Shown in pieces: positions 45,693-55,541 of a stretch of DNA of 64,000 nt. The notes below the pieces were generated by a model, which worked only from the letters and a program-made list of their open reading frames with translations, searched no databases and was not told where the DNA came from. Numbering within the stretch: the first letter of the stretch is position 1; every line of letters begins with the position of its first letter. The position numbers and the translations under genes are program-made. The stretch comes from Halonotius pteroides (GTDB taxonomy: Archaea; Halobacteriota; Halobacteria; Halobacteriales; Haloferacaceae): the NCBI RefSeq assembly GCF_003605635.1, contig NZ_QMDW01000008.1, positions 1-64,000 of the forward strand. The letters are read 5' to 3'.

Positions 45693-46679
45693 TCAGTCCG
45701 TCGCCTGCTCATACGCCTCGGCTGCAAGGTCGACAGCGTCCTCCAGGTCGGGGCCGAGCGGCGACCCAACAACGATACTGTCGGCATGGTCGGTGACCGC
45801 GGCCATCTGTGCGGCCACGTCGTCAACCGTGCCGGCCATACAGAAGGCGTCGATCATCGCCGGCGTCACCAACTCGAAGGCCGCCGAGAACTCACCCGCG
45901 CTGATCTTTTCGCCGATCTCCTCGGCTCGCTCGCCGTCGATGTCGTGGCGGTCGAGAACGGGTGGGGCCGCACCCGCGGCGATGTAGGCGACCGGTGGGC
46001 GGGCGGCCTCGCGGGCGGCCTCGCGGGCGGCGGCGACGCTGACGGAGGCGTAGGCGGCAAGGTCGAACTCGCCACGATGGTCAGGGCGGTCGGCTTCACC
46101 TTTATCGACCTGGTCGCGCGCCCACGCAAGATCAGCCTCATGGGAGCCATTAAACAGCAGCCCATCGGCGTGTTTCGCAGCCATTCGACACATATGCGGC
46201 CCCTCGCCGCCGATATGAACCGGAATGTCGCTCCCGCTTGGTGGCTCGTAGTTGAGCCCAGCGTCGTCCGCCTGAAAGGTGCCGTCGTTGTCGACGCGCT
46301 CGCCGGCCCACAGCTGTTGGGCAGTCTTGAACGCCTCAAGCACGGGGCGGAGCCCGCGGTCGTCGTCGAAGCCGAGATTCCGGGCCGTCGAGGGATCGCC
46401 AGGCCCGAGGCCGAAGACGCCGCGGCCGCCGGTGGCCTCATCGACAGTGGCGACCTTCGAGGCCAGCCTGACAGGATGGATCTCGAAGGGGTTGGCGACA
46501 CCCGGGCCCAGCTGCACGGTGTCGGTTTCGACGCCGATGCGGTGGAGTGCGGCGAAGGGATCGCGGTTGTTGTAGTGTGAGGAGACAAACACCGTATCGT
46601 AGCCGGCGGCTTCGGCCTGCACGCCAAGGTCGGTGATCCGGTCGATCGGGTGCTCGGGCGTGAGCTCGATACTGAACAT
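45693..46679 (-). CDS. mer: LLM-class F420-dependent oxidoreductase, methylene-pterin reductase (Mer) type
   Basis: 328 residues of the luciferase-like monooxygenase fold. Motifs for Mer: VFVSSHYNNRDPFAALHRIGVETDTVQLGPGVANPFEIHPVRLASKVATVDEATGG near 30-86 and GEGPHMCRMAAKHADGLLFNGSHEADL near 160-186. Mer uses F420H2 to reduce methylene- to methyl-tetrahydropterin; haloarchaea use a folate-type carrier instead. It overlaps cofE by one base (TAATG), so the F420 ligase and an F420-using enzyme are made together. Exact substrate in this organism is inference. Confidence 0.83.
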   Translation of the reverse strand: MFSIELTPEHPIDRITDLGVQAEAAGYDTVFVSSHYNNRDPFAALHRIGVETDTVQLGPGVANPFEIHPVRLASKVATVDEATGGRGVFGLGPGDPSTARNLGFDDDRGLRPVLEAFKTAQQLWAGERVDNDGTFQADDAGLNYEPPSGSDIPVHIGGEGPHMCRMAAKHADGLLFNGSHEADLAWARDQVDKGEADRPDHRGEFDLAAYASVSVAAAREAAREAARPPVAYIAAGAAPPVLDRHDIDGERAEEIGEKISAGEFSAAFELVTPAMIDAFCMAGTVDDVAAQMAAVTDHADSIVVGSPLGPDLEDAVDLAAEAYEQATD

Positions 46680-47446
46680 TAGGCCTCACCTCCTGTCTTG
46701 TATGACCAACCGCGCAATGCCTGTCGGACGTAGTCGCCCTCGATTGCTCGAAAGTGGTTGTCGCTGCCGGGGAGGTCGCCGAACTTAAAGTCACGGGCGA
46801 CGACCACCGGTGTGCCGCCCGCACCCTCGCCGGCGACGAGGTTGGCCGCGGCGGCGAGCTCGTCGATCACGTTCTGGACGGTCACGCCCATCTCGCGGCC
46901 GTCGCGGTCACGTTGCCCGCGCCAGTCACGGCTTGCCGGCAGGCCGGCCCAGCCGATGGCGACGCCGCGTTGGCCGTAGCGGAACGGCCGCCCGCAGGTG
47001 TCGGTGACGACGACACGGTCGGTCGGGAGTCCGTCAGCGATACGAGCCGCGCTGTCTGAGGGTCGCTTAGGGAGCAACAGCAGATCGCCGCCGGGGACGT
47101 TCGAGCGGTCGATGCCGGCGTTGACGCCGATGTGGCCGAAGCGGGTTTCGGTTAGCAGAAACGGGGCTTCCATCAGGAGGTCGACGCTCTCTTCGAGAAC
47201 GGCTTGGGCAAATCGGGGATCCTTCTCCTCGCCGGTGATCTCCGCGAGGCGATCGGCGATCTCGCTGGCTCGCGGGCCGGCCGGGAAATCAGCGAGATCG
47301 GCGATACGACCCTCGGCCTTCGAGACGACCGTGCTGGCGACACAGACCACGTCGTCTGCGTGGAGATCCGCTCGCTCTGAGATGATCGCCGCGAGATCGT
47401 CGCCCGGTTCGATCTCGGGGATATCGGCGACGGTAGACAGTTCCAT
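46679..47446 (-). CDS. cofE: Coenzyme F420-0:L-glutamate ligase CofE
   Basis: 255 residues. CofE adds glutamates to F420-0 using GTP. Family marks: VVCVASTVVSKAEGR near 35, LMEAPFLLTETRFGHIGVNAGIDRSNVPGGDLLLLP near 93-127, and VVVTDTCGRPFRYGQRGVAIGWAG near 147-170. A single-domain (archaeal) type without the nitroreductase half of bacterial FbiB. First of two genes in a cofE-mer operon. Confidence 0.93.
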   Translation of the reverse strand: MELSTVADIPEIEPGDDLAAIISERADLHADDVVCVASTVVSKAEGRIADLADFPAGPRASEIADRLAEITGEEKDPRFAQAVLEESVDLLMEAPFLLTETRFGHIGVNAGIDRSNVPGGDLLLLPKRPSDSAARIADGLPTDRVVVTDTCGRPFRYGQRGVAIGWAGLPASRDWRGQRDRDGREMGVTVQNVIDELAAAANLVAGEGAGGTPVVVARDFKFGDLPGSDNHFRAIEGDYVRQALRGWSYKTGGEA

Positions 47447-47614
47447 ACAGTTAGGTGGGGATGTGGGCTAAAAAGGCCGGCCATAGGGGTCGAACGAACC
47501 GGTGTTGCGTCGGGTGGGGGTGCCGACAGCCGCGGCTACCCACGTTTTCAGCGTCGACCTATCGAAACTCCGAGAGATGGAAAGCATAGTATGGTGGGGC
47601 CCGAAGCATAGCTG

Positions 47615-48856
47615 ATGACACACGTCGTCACCACCTTCCTCAAACATCGTGGTGCGGTGCTGTTGACCCGACGGGCAGCCGATGCCGACACTGATCCCGG
47701 CCGGTGGGGTGGGTTATCAGCACCCTCCGCAGGCGGCTCGGCGGCCGCCGCAACGGAAGCCCGCAGCCTCGTCCGCGAGGCGACCGGCAACCCCGAGGTA
47801 CCGCTGGCGTCCGCGGGTGAACCGGTGACCGTCGGCCGCGACGACGAGGAGCGCACTCACCACCCGTTCTGTTTCGAAGCCCCGGGACGCGATCTTACAG
47901 ATCTCCCCGGCGTTGCCGACACCGAGTGGGTGGCACCAACCGGCATCGTTGACCGGGAAACCGTCCCTGGGCTTTGGGAGGCCTACCAGCAGGTTGCCCC
48001 CTCACCGGAAACGATCGCTGCCGACACCGCCCACGGCTCGGCCGCGCTGTCGATCCGCGCCCTAGAGGTGCTTCGTGATCGCGCCGCTGTCGTCGACGAC
48101 TGGGACGCGTTAGCCGAGGTCGCCGCTGATCTGCAAGCCGCCCAGCCGAGCATGGCGGTGCTTGCCAACCGCGTCAACCGCGTCATGAACGGTGCCGAGC
48201 AGTCGTCGGCGGCCGTTCACGACCGCGCCATCGAGGAGATCAACGCCGCCCTCGACGCCGACGCCGCCGCGGCCGCAACCGCCGCCGACCGGCTCTCCGG
48301 GCCGATCGCAACGCTGTCGTGGTCGGGAACGGTCAAAGACGCATTACTCGAGCTTGACGCGCCGGTCACCGTCGGCGAGGCGCGACCGAACCGCGAGGGG
48401 ATCAAGCTCGCGGAGGCTCTCGCCGACAATGGTGTCGACGTGACAGTCACGACCGATGCCGCGCTGGCGTCGGTGCTCAGTCGCGAGGCGTTCGGAGCCG
48501 TTCTCGTCGGAGCGGACACGATCCTCCCAACCGGCGACGTCGTCAACAAGACCGGTACCCGGGGGTTGGCACTTGCGGCCGAGGCGGCCGATGTGCCGGT
48601 GTATGTGGTCACCGCCCGCGATAAGGTTTCGAAGGATGACACGTTCCATCCAGAGGCGGGGCCAGCCACCGAAGTCTACGACGGGGAGGCTGAGTTGCGG
48701 GTGGCGAATCCACAGTTCGATCTCACACCCGGTGATCTCATCGAGGGGGTGCTCACCGAGGATGGGCTGTTGGATCAGCGTGGGATCGAACTTGTCGCCG
48801 CTCAACACCGCTCAAACGCCGAGTGGCACACAGCGGCATCAACGACGAGCCACTGA
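47615..48856 (+). CDS. NUDIX-like domain fused to an eIF-2B-type domain
   Basis: 413 residues. Residues ~1-135 resemble a NUDIX hydrolase fold (VVTTFLKHRGAVLLTRRAADAD near 4, WVAPTGI near 110), but the NUDIX box is degenerate: GGSAAAATEARSLVREATGN lacks the REXXEE acids. Residues ~150-413 are an eIF-2B alpha/beta/delta-like Rossmann domain (SWSGTVKDALL, RPNREGIKLAEAL, GADTILPTGDVVNKTGTRGLA, YVVTARDKVS). That family includes ribose-1,5-bisphosphate isomerase of archaeal AMP recycling. The fused form may be a sugar-phosphate isomerase or sensor with an inactive NUDIX ligand domain. Confidence 0.8.
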   Translation: MTHVVTTFLKHRGAVLLTRRAADADTDPGRWGGLSAPSAGGSAAAATEARSLVREATGNPEVPLASAGEPVTVGRDDEERTHHPFCFEAPGRDLTDLPGVADTEWVAPTGIVDRETVPGLWEAYQQVAPSPETIAADTAHGSAALSIRALEVLRDRAAVVDDWDALAEVAADLQAAQPSMAVLANRVNRVMNGAEQSSAAVHDRAIEEINAALDADAAAAATAADRLSGPIATLSWSGTVKDALLELDAPVTVGEARPNREGIKLAEALADNGVDVTVTTDAALASVLSREAFGAVLVGADTILPTGDVVNKTGTRGLALAAEAADVPVYVVTARDKVSKDDTFHPEAGPATEVYDGEAELRVANPQFDLTPGDLIEGVLTEDGLLDQRGIELVAAQHRSNAEWHTAASTTSH

Positions 48857-49017
48857 GACAGGGTACTGTAGCAGTGGGCACAGCAGACAGCATCGAATGG
48901 GGGTGACAAACTGTGCGGTGTGTATCTGCGCTGTTGACGCGGTTGTTGAAGAAGCCAGCCCGTATTATTGTCTCTCTAACACACAACCATTTTACCAGCA
49001 GGGAACGAAGCACATAT

Positions 49018-49233
49018 ATGGAACAAAATGTCGGTGGCGTCGATCGGACGGCCCGCCTCGTTGGCGGCCCTATTGTCGCGCTTGTTGGGATCTTGGGGCT
49101 ACTACAGCTCGTTTCCGTGGGTACCGCCGTCGGGGCCGCACTGCTTGCGGTTGGGCTCGTTGTCTTCGGAACCGGCGTCACGCAGTTCTGCCTGCTACAC
49201 CGGCTGTTGGGTATCAACACCTGCCAGCGGTAG
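49018..49233 (+). CDS. Small DUF2892 / YgaP-like membrane protein
   Basis: 71 residues. MEQNVGGVDRTARLVGGPIVALVG then a second helix and a Cys-containing tail (TQFCLLHRLLGINTCQR) match the DUF2892 family, seen alone or fused to rhodanese in YgaP. It begins at an ATG following ACATATATG; a TATA-like element lies upstream. Function unknown; a possible link to sulfur transfer is by family only. Confidence 0.78.
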   Translation: MEQNVGGVDRTARLVGGPIVALVGILGLLQLVSVGTAVGAALLAVGLVVFGTGVTQFCLLHRLLGINTCQR

Positions 49234-49238
49234 GCCGG

Positions 49239-49487
49239 TCAGACTGTTCGCGCCGTCGATCGATCGGTGACCAGTTTGGTGAGCCACGCGGCGACACCGA
49301 CGAGTCCCGAAAAGAGGATCGTCCCGAAGATAGCTGGATTGATGCTTTTGAGCCCTGACAGGCCGCCAAGGGAAACGTAGAGGATCGCCGCAAGGACGAC
49401 CGCCGAAAGGCCAACCAGCGCGATCCCGATGGCGTTGAACAGCAGCTCCGTGCGACTGTTTGGTGTTTGTGACTGGTGGTCGCTCAT
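49239..49487 (-). CDS. Small two-helix membrane protein
   Basis: 82 residues. A polar N-terminus (SDHQSQTPNSRTE) is followed by two hydrophobic helices, LLFNAIGIALVGLSAVVLAAILYVSL and IFGTILFSGLVGVAAWLTKL. The start is the ATG at 49487; upstream residues in the frame are not protein-like. Convergent with the DUF2892 gene, six bases between stops. Unknown role. Confidence 0.6.
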   Translation of the reverse strand: MSDHQSQTPNSRTELLFNAIGIALVGLSAVVLAAILYVSLGGLSGLKSINPAIFGTILFSGLVGVAAWLTKLVTDRSTARTV

Positions 49488-49747
49488 ATCCACGCGTAGC
49501 TGTGTCACATATAAAACCGGTGCTGTGATTCCCAAAATGTGAAACTCAATCAGATGGGGGCTACCCACAGAGAGCGATAGTAGCACACCGGTGATTGTTG
49601 CCGATGTGATCGTCAAGTAGGTCGTAACGGTGGCTCAGGAGAATCCCTCGTCACACAGGGCTCGGTGGGGGTAACTATCATCATCGCCACCATCGGGGGT
49701 TTGCTGTGGGGCAGTAAGAACCCACGCTTCTGTGATCGACACGAGAT

Positions 49748-49753
49748 AAAAAA
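49748..49753 (-). terminator. T-run terminator after ureF
   Basis: Six T on the minus strand about 22 bases after the ureF stop codon; archaeal transcription commonly ends at such T-tracts. Confidence 0.45.
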
Positions 49754-49774
49754 CAGCCGTGTGGCTGTTGCTCG

Positions 49775-50491
49775 TTAACTCATAAAGAGCCGACGGTCAG
49801 CGCGTTCATGGGCCATCCCTCGCACGTCGGCCAGCGGCGCGAACGAACACATCGCCGTGAGGTCGGCATCATAATACCCATCACAGACCTCTTCGATCAC
49901 CGGGAACAGCGTCGATAGCTGTGCTTGGATCGCGGTGTGGCCGAACCGGCCGAGTCGCTGGGCCGCACCGAGCAGTCCGGTGACCGAGCCGTAGGCACTC
50001 ACCAAGGCGGCCTCCCGACAGCCGAGACCGGCCTGCTGGCAGACGACGCCGAGAACGACTGGGTAGTGACCCTCGGTGCGACCGTCCTCACAGGCGGCCG
50101 TGTACTCGCCGAGGAATCCGGTCGTGTCGGTCGCCCCAAGGGGGCCGGTGTCGATTTCATCAAGCAGTTCTAGCAGCTTCCCGCCGGCTTTCGTCGAGCT
50201 ATCACGGAACTCCGCCGGCAACGTCGCCGCCCCGAGGCGTTCATCGGCCGCAAGCACGCCATCGAGATCGCCGACTGCTGCCGACCGGTGGGCATGACCG
50301 AGGGCGACGATCTCGGCGGGGCCGATAACCCCTCGAAGATAGCCTTCGATGAGCTCGCCGAGCTCGTCGGCCGTCTCGATATCGTCTTCGTTGAGATACT
50401 GTTCGACGCCGTAGGAAGCGGTGTAGGTGCCGACCGGCAGCATCGAATCCGACAGCCGCAACGCCGTCAACAGCGCCTCAGACGAGGTCAT
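49775..50491 (-). CDS. ureF: Urease accessory protein UreF
   Basis: 238 residues, all-helical. UreF signs: LRLSDSMLPVGTYTASYGVEQYL near 11-33, STKAGGKLLELL near 98, TEGHYPVVLGVVCQQAGLG near 138 and SAYGSVTGLLGAAQRLGRFGHTAIQ near 164-188. UreF bridges UreD with the UreG GTPase in the urease activation complex. Last gene of ureBCAGDEF; its start overlaps ureE by ATGA. The C-terminal LFMS end is normal. Confidence 0.93.
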   Translation of the reverse strand: MTSSEALLTALRLSDSMLPVGTYTASYGVEQYLNEDDIETADELGELIEGYLRGVIGPAEIVALGHAHRSAAVGDLDGVLAADERLGAATLPAEFRDSSTKAGGKLLELLDEIDTGPLGATDTTGFLGEYTAACEDGRTEGHYPVVLGVVCQQAGLGCREAALVSAYGSVTGLLGAAQRLGRFGHTAIQAQLSTLFPVIEEVCDGYYDADLTAMCSFAPLADVRGMAHERADRRLFMS

Positions 50492-51153
50492 TGCGTCTCA
50501 CCTGTCGCAGTCGTCGATCCGGCGTGATCATGGTCGTGAGCATCATCATGAGAGTGGCCATGCTCGTCGTCGCCATGAGCATGGCTCTCCTCACCGTGGT
50601 CGTGGGCATCATCACCGTGTGGGTAGTCGTGATCGACGCCGTGGTCGCCTGCGGCGGCATCGTCGTCACCGCCGTCGATGAACCGTTCAGCGTCAACGGT
50701 CTCGTAGCGCGTCGTCGCCTCTGCTGGAATGTACGGGCCCAACACGTCCTCGATGATCGTGCGGTCGGCTTCGACCGGGATGTAGATCGTCGCGCCGTCG
50801 ACAGCGAGATCCCAGTGTTGGTTGCCGATTCTGTGGCCGAGTTCAACCCCTGTCGAGACTGCCGCCTCGGCGGCCGGAAACTCGATGACGAACGCCGTTC
50901 GCTCCTCAAACGCGACGACGACGGCGCGGTCGTTATCGATCAGGAGTACGTCACCAGCGACAAGCTCCAGCTGGTCGACGAGCACGCCGAGGTCGGTGCC
51001 TGCATCCGTCGTCACGCGGAGCCGAGATCGCTTGCGCTCGGTATCGTCGAGCACGACCGTCTCCAGTGTGCCCGCCTGCTCGTGGGCGTCGATTTCGGCG
51101 GCAAGCTCGGGGTCACTGTCGACATTGCCGACGACGCCATCAACGCGTTTCAT
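50488..51153 (-). CDS. ureE: Urease accessory protein UreE, nickel chaperone
   Basis: 221 residues. The peptide-binding and metal-binding domains end near residue 150 (HRIGNQHWDLAV, IYIPVEADRTIIEDVLG). The last ~60 residues are an extended His/Asp repeat tail that stores nickel, longer than the His tail of many bacterial UreE. It passes nickel to UreG. It overlaps ureD and ureF by four bases each. Confidence 0.93.
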   Translation of the reverse strand: MKRVDGVVGNVDSDPELAAEIDAHEQAGTLETVVLDDTERKRSRLRVTTDAGTDLGVLVDQLELVAGDVLLIDNDRAVVVAFEERTAFVIEFPAAEAAVSTGVELGHRIGNQHWDLAVDGATIYIPVEADRTIIEDVLGPYIPAEATTRYETVDAERFIDGGDDDAAAGDHGVDHDYPHGDDAHDHGEESHAHGDDEHGHSHDDAHDHDHAGSTTATGETQ

Positions 51154-52139
51154 CGGCCGCGATCCTCCAGCGGCGCGCCGGTTCCGAGCAGTGTTTTACG
51201 GGCTTCGTCCCACGCAGTCTCAACGGCGGCGGTCACGTCCGCGCTCCGGTCGCCGAGGACGCGGACGGTCATGCCGGCGTCGTCTTTGAGGACTGACGTG
51301 CCGGCCGCAACGTCGTGATCGGCCAACCGGTCGTAGAGCCCCTCGGCGAGTGTGTCGACATCGGCAGCCGGTGTAAAAACGTACAGCGTGCCGACGACAT
51401 CGTACTCGCCGACGGTCGCCGGATCGCGTGGATCGCGCTCATCCGGTTGTAGATCGACCGCGTCGGCACAGACCAATGCGTCGTCGACACGGGCCTCCAG
51501 CCGACTATGGAAGTGGTCGAAGCTGAACGGCTCGTGGTCGGTCAACCCATCGGGAACGAAGACATCGCCGACGATGGCGGTTGCGTCCGGAGCTACCTCA
51601 ACGGTCGTCGTCTGCAGACAGCGGGCGTCCTCGTTGAGGATCGTCGGCCCGGGAATGTATTCGAGATGAGCCCCCGACTCGGCGATAAGTGTTGCGTCGA
51701 GATGGGCGTAGCTCGCCTTCATCGTCTGGATTTTCGTCGCGCTCTGTGTCGTGACGTGTGCGCGCGAGCCGGGCCGGGCCTCAACCGAGAGCGTCTGGCG
51801 GTCGCCTTGGGTGACCGCGCCCGTCGGATCCTGCAGACAGATCGTCGTCAACCCATCGACCGGATCGGTATCGAGCGTCCCGGTCAGGTGGTACGGCACC
51901 TTCACGAGATCCGACACCAGCCGTGTCGGATTGTCACCCTCGCGAGCGACGACGAGATCGGCGATGCCCTCCTTCCCATGACCGAACGCCGGCGACTGCG
52001 GTAGGTGCTGCGTCCCGTACTCGCGGAACGCCGGCGGGATGGCAGGGTCGTCACTCCTGGCATCACCATCGGCGTCGCTGTCGGGTGTCTCGTTGGGGGC
52101 GTTGACCTCGCCGTCGGTACCGTCGCTATCTGTGCTCAC
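51150..52139 (-). CDS. ureD: Urease accessory protein UreD (UreH)
   Basis: 329 residues, with a GTG start that overlaps the ureG stop. An acidic disordered N-terminus of ~40 residues is specific to haloarchaea. The core has [63 protein letters not shown] near 79-141 and [19 protein letters not shown] near 160. UreD is the scaffold that binds apo-urease and tunnels nickel. Confidence 0.92.
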   Translation of the reverse strand: MSTDSDGTDGEVNAPNETPDSDADGDARSDDPAIPPAFREYGTQHLPQSPAFGHGKEGIADLVVAREGDNPTRLVSDLVKVPYHLTGTLDTDPVDGLTTICLQDPTGAVTQGDRQTLSVEARPGSRAHVTTQSATKIQTMKASYAHLDATLIAESGAHLEYIPGPTILNEDARCLQTTTVEVAPDATAIVGDVFVPDGLTDHEPFSFDHFHSRLEARVDDALVCADAVDLQPDERDPRDPATVGEYDVVGTLYVFTPAADVDTLAEGLYDRLADHDVAAGTSVLKDDAGMTVRVLGDRSADVTAAVETAWDEARKTLLGTGAPLEDRGR

Positions 52140-52756
52140 GCGAACAGAACGCTCCGTTCGATGTTGTCGATGACCGCGTCGATCCCGTCCTCGGCTTTGC
52201 AGTTCGTGAAGATCGTCGGCTCCTCGCCGCGAACGGTTTCGGCGTCCGCCTCAAGCACGTCGAGATCGACACCGACGTGTGGGGCAAGGTCAGTCTTGTT
52301 GATCACGAGCAGGTCGGCCTGTGTAACACCTGGCCCGCGCTTCCGGGGGATGTCGTCGCCTTCGGCGACCGAGATGACGAACATGAAGTAGTCGGCGAGT
52401 TCGGGGTTGAACGTTGCCGCGAGGTTGTCGCCGCCGGACTCGATGAGCACCACGTCAAGCTCGGGGTGGGCTTCGGTGAACTCGTCGATCTTATCGAGGT
52501 TCATCGAGGGGTCTTCGCGGATCCCCGTGTGTGGACACGCGCCGGTTTCGACGCCGGCGACGAGATCCTCGTCGATCCGGCCGGCGAACGATGCCTGGAG
52601 TCGCTCGGCGTCCTCCTGTGTCATGATGTCGTTGGCGATGACGCCGACGTTGTAGCCGGCGTCGTCGAGCCGCGGGACGAGCTGTTGGACGAGAGCAGTC
52701 TTCCCCGAGCCGACGGGGCCGCCGAGGCCGACCTTCGCCACGTCTCGGTATCCCAT
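52136..52756 (-). CDS. ureG: Urease accessory GTPase UreG
   Basis: 206 residues. P-loop [16 protein letters not shown] near 9-24, the CPH metal motif [15 protein letters not shown] near 72-86, [34 protein letters not shown] and the [13 protein letters not shown] guanine-specificity motif. UreG uses GTP hydrolysis to insert nickel. It overlaps ureA by one base. Confidence 0.96.
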   Translation of the reverse strand: MGYRDVAKVGLGGPVGSGKTALVQQLVPRLDDAGYNVGVIANDIMTQEDAERLQASFAGRIDEDLVAGVETGACPHTGIREDPSMNLDKIDEFTEAHPELDVVLIESGGDNLAATFNPELADYFMFVISVAEGDDIPRKRGPGVTQADLLVINKTDLAPHVGVDLDVLEADAETVRGEEPTIFTNCKAEDGIDAVIDNIERSVLFA

Positions 52757-53082
52757 CAGTCGAGTTGCTCCTCGGTGTCGGCCCGGATCGGCTCATGGAC
52801 GGTCACGAGCTTGGTGCCATCGGGGAAGGTGGGTTCGACCTGCACCATATCGACCATCTCGGGGACGCCATCCATCACGTCCTCCCGACTCAGCAGGCTC
52901 GTTGCCGCTTCCCGGATCTCGGCGACGTTTTCACCCTCGCGGGCCCGTTCACAGACCCAATCGGAGATGTAGGCGACCGTCTCCGGGTGGTTGAGCTTGA
53001 TGCCGCGTTCTTTCCGTCGTCTGGCGAGCTCAGCAGCCATGAAGATCGTGAGTCGTTCGTTGTCCTTGGGTGAGAGTTTCAT
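52756..53082 (-). CDS. ureA: Urease gamma subunit UreA
   Basis: 108 residues. [50 protein letters not shown] and the C-terminal [27 protein letters not shown] match the urease gamma chain, separate from beta. Part of the UreABC trimer. Overlaps ureC by ATGA. Confidence 0.96.
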   Translation of the reverse strand: MKLSPKDNERLTIFMAAELARRRKERGIKLNHPETVAYISDWVCERAREGENVAEIREAATSLLSREDVMDGVPEMVDMVQVEPTFPDGTKLVTVHEPIRADTEEQLD

Positions 53083-54791
53083 AGCGTGTACCTCTGTGCA
53101 AGTGGGAGTTCCTCGGCCGGTTCACAGGTGACGTGTTCGCCGTCGACCTCGACCTCGAACGTCTGGGGGTCGATGTCGATATCCTCGGGGGCGTAATCGT
53201 TGTGCAGCATATCCGATTTGCCGACCTCTCGGGTTCCCTCGACAGGGCGGACACGGGATTCGAGGCCGAGTTCGTCGCCGATGTCGTTCTCGTAGGCGGC
53301 CTTGCTGACGAACGTCGTACTCAGCGAGTGTTTTGCCTTGCCGACCGCGCCCATCCGGGAGCGCTGCATGACGGGCTCGCAGGTCATCAGCGAGCCGTTG
53401 GCCTCGCCCATCTCGCTGTGGACGGGGAACCCGCCCTTGATGACGTATTTCGGCTTGATGCCGAAGAACTCCGGCTCCCAGAGGACGATATCGGCCATCT
53501 TGCCTGGCTCCAGCGAGCCGATGTAGTCGTCGATGCCGGCGACCTTCGCGGGGTTGAGCGTGTATTTGGCGACGTAGCGTTCGATCCGGGCGTTGTCCGC
53601 ACCCGTTCCCTCGTCGGCCGGCAGCGGCCCGCGCTGGGCCTTCATCTTGTGGGCCGTCTGCCACGTCCGGCAGATCACCTCGGCCATCCGCCCCATCGCC
53701 TGTGAATCGGAGGTCATCATACTGATCGCGCCCATGTCGTGGAGCACGTCCTCGGCGGCGATGGTCTCCGAGCGGATTCTGGACTCGGCGAAGGCAACGT
53801 CCTCCGGCACGTCGGGATTCAGATGGTGACAGACCATCACCATATCGAGGTGTTCGTCGAACGTGTTTGTGGTGTACGGCATCGAGGGGTTCGTCGACGA
53901 CGGGAGCATGTGGTCGTGGCCGATGAGTTCGAGCACATCCGGCGCGTGGCCGCCGCCGGCACCCTCGATGTGGAAGGTGTGGATCGTCCGGCCGTCGATG
54001 GCGTCGTAGGTATCTTCGAGGAATCCGGATTCGTTCAGCGTGTCCGTGTGGATGCAGACCTGCACGTCCTCCTCGTCGGCGACGGTGAGGGCAGTGTCGA
54101 CGACATCGGGTGTCGACCCCCAGTCCTCGTGGAGTTTCAGCCCGCAGGCACCGGCCTCGATCTGTTCGACGATTGGGTCGGGGCCGCTGGAGTTGCCCTT
54201 CGCGTAGAAGCCGACGTTCATCGGGTACTCCTCGGCGGCTTCGAGGAACCGCTTGATGTTTTCGGGGCCGGTCGTACAGGTGGTCGCCCCGCCGCCGTAG
54301 CCGCCGCCCATCATCGTCGTCACGCCGCTGGCGAGGGCGTGTTCGAACAGTTCCTTGCTGTTGAAATGGACGTGAATATCGAACGCGCCCGGCGTGGCGA
54401 TGAGGCCGTCGGCCGGTGCGGTGTCCGTACTCGGCCCGATAACGAGGTCGTCGTCGACGCCGTCCATCGTATCCGGGTTGCCGGCTTTCCCGATCCCGGC
54501 AATCTTCCCGTCGCGGACGCCGATGTCGCCTTTCTGGACGCCCATCACGGGGTCGATGACGACAGCGTTGCTGAACACCCAGTCGAGTGCGCCCTCGGCC
54601 TGCGTCGTGCCCGACTGCATGCCCATGCCGTCGCGCATCGTCTTCCCGCCGCCGAAAACGGCCTCGTCGCCGTAGGTGCCGTGGTCGTCTTCGATCTCCG
54701 CAAGCAGGTTGGTGTCGCCGAGTCGCAGGCGGTCGCCTTCGGTCGCCCCGAACAGATCAGTGTAGGCCTCACGCGAGAGTTCGCGGCTCAT
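53079..54791 (-). CDS. ureC: Urease alpha subunit UreC
   Basis: 570 residues, full length. Nickel-site parts: FDIHVHFNS near 138-146, [12 protein letters not shown] with the Lys carbamylated to bridge two nickels (near 220), [15 protein letters not shown] near 270-284, and the mobile-flap Cys/His MVCHHLNPD near 320-328. The C-terminal Asp motif SDSQAMGR is present. It hydrolyses urea to ammonia and carbamate in the cytoplasm. Confidence 0.97.
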   Translation of the reverse strand: MSRELSREAYTDLFGATEGDRLRLGDTNLLAEIEDDHGTYGDEAVFGGGKTMRDGMGMQSGTTQAEGALDWVFSNAVVIDPVMGVQKGDIGVRDGKIAGIGKAGNPDTMDGVDDDLVIGPSTDTAPADGLIATPGAFDIHVHFNSKELFEHALASGVTTMMGGGYGGGATTCTTGPENIKRFLEAAEEYPMNVGFYAKGNSSGPDPIVEQIEAGACGLKLHEDWGSTPDVVDTALTVADEEDVQVCIHTDTLNESGFLEDTYDAIDGRTIHTFHIEGAGGGHAPDVLELIGHDHMLPSSTNPSMPYTTNTFDEHLDMVMVCHHLNPDVPEDVAFAESRIRSETIAAEDVLHDMGAISMMTSDSQAMGRMAEVICRTWQTAHKMKAQRGPLPADEGTGADNARIERYVAKYTLNPAKVAGIDDYIGSLEPGKMADIVLWEPEFFGIKPKYVIKGGFPVHSEMGEANGSLMTCEPVMQRSRMGAVGKAKHSLSTTFVSKAAYENDIGDELGLESRVRPVEGTREVGKSDMLHNDYAPEDIDIDPQTFEVEVDGEHVTCEPAEELPLAQRYTL

Positions 54792-55171
54792 TCGCCAGCC
54801 CCCATATAGCCCGCTTCGCGGGCGCGTTCGAGTGCGGCTTCCTTGACATCGGCGTCGTCAAGCTCGCCGTTGACGAGGCCGCCCATCCCCTTGATGATTC
54901 GGTCGCCGCCGAAGGCGACAAGATCGACATCCTCCTCACAGCCCGGCTCGAACCGGATCGCCGTCCCGGCTGGAATATCGAGTCGCATGCCGTAGGCGGT
55001 TTCGCGGTCGAAATCGAGTGCCGGATTCACCTCGAAAAAGTGGAAATGTGAGCCGACCTGCGAGGGTCGGTCGCCGGTGTTTTCGACGGTGACCGATGCC
55101 GTCTCGCGGTCGGCGTTGATCTCGACCGGTTCGTCGGCTGTCAGCAACTCCCCGGGAACCATCTCACTCAT
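54788..55171 (-). CDS. ureB: Urease beta subunit UreB
   Basis: 127 residues. [73 protein letters not shown] is the urease beta chain. Start at the ATG at 55171, preceded at seven bases by GGAGGGAG, a Shine-Dalgarno. It is the first gene of the seven-gene operon. The C-terminal tail is a little longer than in many bacteria. Confidence 0.95.
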   Translation of the reverse strand: MSEMVPGELLTADEPVEINADRETASVTVENTGDRPSQVGSHFHFFEVNPALDFDRETAYGMRLDIPAGTAIRFEPGCEEDVDLVAFGGDRIIKGMGGLVNGELDDADVKEAALERAREAGYMGAGE

Positions 55172-55252
55172 CGATGTGCTCCCTCCGTGTGGGCCAGTGC
55201 AGTGTGGCTGGTGAACAAACAGACATGACATCCGCAGATTCGAACAACACTG

Positions 55253-55262
55253 CTAAAAATAT
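55253..55262 (-). promoter_or_regulatory. TATA-like box of the urease operon
   Basis: TATTTTTAG on the minus strand, about 85 bases before the ureB ATG, giving a predicted leader of about 55 bases. Confidence 0.4.
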
Positions 55263-55528
55263 TGGCTTTAGTGTATTTATGAACACTGTTACCACGAGAA
55301 GGAAAACAAAAATTCGTAAGCGAGAAAAAAGTAAACAATATTTGGTTTTGCCCGTCGAAACCAGTAGTAAATTCGTTGTATGCAAACTTTCCCGCGCTCC
55401 AAAGCAGCTCATCGAGACGCCGAAACAGTCGACGACACGGCTGTCGGAACCGCTGGCTGGAGAAGGATACGACCACATCCAGCAGTAATACAGGTCGTCA
55501 ACAGAGGGAGGTTGGTCAGCAGCGAGGG

Positions 55529-55534
55529 AAAAAA
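55529..55534 (-). terminator. T-run terminator after the nickel permease gene
   Basis: Six T on the minus strand eight bases past the stop codon of the NicO-type gene, between it and the urease operon. Confidence 0.4.
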
Positions 55535-55541
55535 CAGGCGG

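Larger units (their letters stand above)
55172..55541 (-). promoter_or_regulatory. 370-base A+T-rich control region ahead of the urease operon
   Basis: No gene. On the minus strand CTATTTTTAG-like TATA (55253-55262) would start a message about 55 bases before ureB. An imperfect dyad AGTGT...ACACT lies at 55270-55287 just upstream of it. The 5' leader carries a GGAGGG Shine-Dalgarno. This leadered layout differs from most neighbours. The part from 55529 is the end of the nickel permease transcript. Confidence 0.5.

Noticed and set aside
45507-46580. A 357-codon plus-strand frame
   Set aside because: Antisense to the DUF192 and mer genes and without recognisable domains.
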